Positions 3,729-5,098 of a stretch of DNA of 5,098 bases are shown here, piece by piece. Below the pieces are notes generated by a model. That model made no database searches. It was not told the DNA's origin and was given only the letters and a program-made list of their open reading frames with translations. The stretch is from Bog-756 sp037141235. Its GTDB lineage: Bacteria; Actinomycetota; Acidimicrobiia; Acidimicrobiales; RAAP-2. Positions within the stretch are counted from its first letter, which is position 1, and every line of letters starts with the position of its first letter. Position numbers and translations under genes: made by a program. The DNA is taken from positions 1 through 5,098 of the forward strand of contig JBAXCY010000189.1 of assembly GCA_037141235.1 (NCBI GenBank), in the 5' to 3' direction.

Positions 3729-5098
3729 ATGACCGGCACGCCGACACCGTCACCAGGACCGCCACCAGGACCGGGCGCAAGTGCCGTCCCTCAGCTTGAG
3801 ATCGTCATCCCGGTCTACAACGAGGCCCGGGAGTTGGCGCCCAGCGTGACCGCCCTGCGCAACTTCCTCGACACGTCGTTTCCGTTGTCTACGGTCATTA
3901 CGGTCGTCGACAACGCCAGTACCGATGACACCTGGGCGATCGCGTCGTTGCTGGCCGACCAGATGTCCGGGGTGCGCGCCCTCCACCTCGACCAGAAGGG
4001 CCGGGGCCGAGCCCTCCGTGCGGCCTGGTCGGTCAGCGAATCGCCGGTGGTGGCCTACATGGACGTCGACCTGGCCACTGGGCTCGAGGCGCTGCTCCCA
4101 CTCGTCGCCCCGCTGCTCACCAGCCACAGCGACTTGGCCATCGGGACACGGCTGGCCCCAGGCGCCCACGTCGTGCGGGGTGCCCGCCGCGAGGTCATCT
4201 CACGCGGCTACAACATCCTGGTCCGCACCCTGCTCGGCAACTCGTGCACCGATGCTCAGTGCGGGTTCAAAGCCATGCGCCGCGATGCGGCTGCCGTCGT
4301 GCTCCCGTTGGTCGAGGACGAGGCATGGTTCTTCGATACCGAGTTGGTAGTCACCGCCCGGCGGCTCGGTCTGAGGATCCATGAGGTTCCGGTCGACTGG
4401 GTGGACGATCTCGACTCCCGTGTCGCCGTGGCCCGAACGGCATGGCTAGACCTGTGCGGGGTGGCCCGCATGGTCGGTCCGTCATCCAGGAAGCGGGCAT
4501 CGCAGGCCCGTCGCCAGTTGGCCGCTCTGTCAGCGCAGTCCGCTGCCGCTGCCGCTGCCGCGGCTCCGCAGGGTCGGGCTACGGCCGCTGCCACGCAGGG
4601 TCGGGACCCGGTACCTGCTCCCGCTGTCGGTACCGGGGATGTATTCGCCGACGATCTCATCAGATTTGCCGGCGTCGGCGTGGTCAGCACCATCGCCTAC
4701 GTCGCCCTGTTCGCCACCCTGGAGCGCTGGGTCGGCGCCTACGCCGCCAACGCCTTAGCCATCGTTGCCTGCGGTATCGGCAACACTGCGGCTCACCGGG
4801 GCATGACCGGGGCAGCCCGCTACGGGTTGGACCGGGTCCATAGGATCCTGGTGGCTTCGGCCCTGCTCGGGGTCAGCCTGTCGTTCACCACGGCCGCCCT
4901 CCTGGTGGCCCGAACACTCGAGATTGACTCGCTCGCCCCTGAGTTGGTGGCCGTCACGATCGCCAACCTGGCGGCCGCCGCCTTCCGCTTCACCATCCTG
5001 CGGACCTGGATATTCAGGCCTCAGTTCGGGACCCATCTGAATCCGGTCGCCGATGCGATTGAGTCCGGTGTGGCATCGCCGTCCACCGTCCCCTCCGC
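3729..5098 (+). CDS. Fused GT2 polyprenyl-phosphate glycosyltransferase and GtrA-like membrane protein (3' end cut by window)
   Basis: The frame is open for 456 codons to the window edge, so the C-terminus is missing. After a Pro/Gly-rich leader (1-20), a GT-A domain (about 24-240) shows VIPVYNE, VVDNASTDDT (59-68), KGRG, the metal-binding DVD (112-114), IGTRLAPGA, QCGFKA (177-182) and WFFDTEL. This pattern fits DPM1/ALG5-like synthases, which move a sugar from a nucleotide donor to polyprenyl phosphate at the inner membrane face. An Ala-rich linker (about 255-305, with eight Ala at 272-279) leads to a GtrA-like domain (about 307-431) with four hydrophobic helices, ending in the family motif RF...R.W.F (420-429). 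GtrA proteins are thought to flip or help use lipid-linked sugars. Such fusions are known in actinobacteria. The ATG has no clear ribosome site; an in-frame GTG at 3699 would add 10 residues. The sugar is unknown. Confidence 0.95.
   Translation, partial: MTGTPTPSPGPPPGPGASAVPQLEIVIPVYNEARELAPSVTALRNFLDTSFPLSTVITVVDNASTDDTWAIASLLADQMSGVRALHLDQKGRGRALRAAWSVSESPVVAYMDVDLATGLEALLPLVAPLLTSHSDLAIGTRLAPGAHVVRGARREVISRGYNILVRTLLGNSCTDAQCGFKAMRRDAAAVVLPLVEDEAWFFDTELVVTARRLGLRIHEVPVDWVDDLDSRVAVARTAWLDLCGVARMVGPSSRKRASQARRQLAALSAQSAAAAAAAAPQGRATAAATQGRDPVPAPAVGTGDVFADDLIRFAGVGVVSTIAYVALFATLERWVGAYAANALAIVACGIGNTAAHRGMTGAARYGLDRVHRILVASALLGVSLSFTTAALLVARTLEIDSLAPELVAVTIANLAAAAFRFTILRTWIFRPQFGTHLNPVADAIESGVASPSTVPS
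4542..4605 (+). repeat. Low-complexity repeats in the linker of the fused glycosyltransferase
   Basis: GCTGCC is repeated three times at 4542-4559 within a run of eight alanine codons (4542-4565). A 12-bp direct repeat, CGCAGGGTCGGG, follows at 4567-4578 and 4594-4605. Its 27-bp period equals nine codons and gives the protein pair PQGRATAAA / TQGRDPVPA. Both repeats keep the reading frame and sit between the catalytic and membrane domains, where length change should be tolerated. Confidence 0.85.

Overview
This looks like chromosomal DNA of a high-GC actinobacterium (Actinomycetota). Third codon positions are strongly G/C, one start is GTG, and the response regulator is closest in motif content to the mycobacterial PhoP type. 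An Acidimicrobiia-like or other non-mycobacterial lineage is possible, but nothing here fixes the genus. I see no rRNA, tRNA, CRISPR array, insertion sequence or phage gene.

Layout. (1) 29-55: a strong 11-bp hairpin, probably the terminator of the first gene. (2) 140-343, minus strand: a 67-aa CspA-family cold shock protein with a clear Shine-Dalgarno. (3) 344-998: a long divergent intergenic region. It holds a coding-like relic with an in-frame stop (609-716), three tandem 19-bp repeats (735-790), an array of TCACAGC-type direct repeats at 11-bp spacing (882-921), and three 11-bp repeats in the leader just before the next gene. (4) 999-1700 and 1703-3253, plus strand: a two-component operon of a PhoP-like OmpR-family response regulator and a HAMP sensor histidine kinase, with only 2 bases between them. 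(5) 3254-3728: a 475-bp gap without a convincing intact gene. It contains a possible decayed PemK/MazF-like toxin fragment on the minus strand, a possible 44-aa minus-strand ORF, and a second TCACAG-type direct repeat pair. (6) 3729 to the right edge: a fusion of a GT2 polyprenyl-phosphate sugar synthase with a GtrA-like four-helix membrane domain, cut by the window end.

How it may work together. The kinase probably senses an extracytoplasmic signal and phosphorylates the regulator at Asp57. The regulator has a DNA-binding domain very like mycobacterial PhoP. Matches to the mycobacterial PhoP direct-repeat motif lie in front of the two-component operon (good match, three to four units) and, more weakly, in front of the glycosyltransferase-GtrA gene. 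The inference is a small self-regulated regulon in which PhoPR-like signalling controls lipid-linked sugar supply to the cell surface. The cold shock gene is divergent and probably unrelated.
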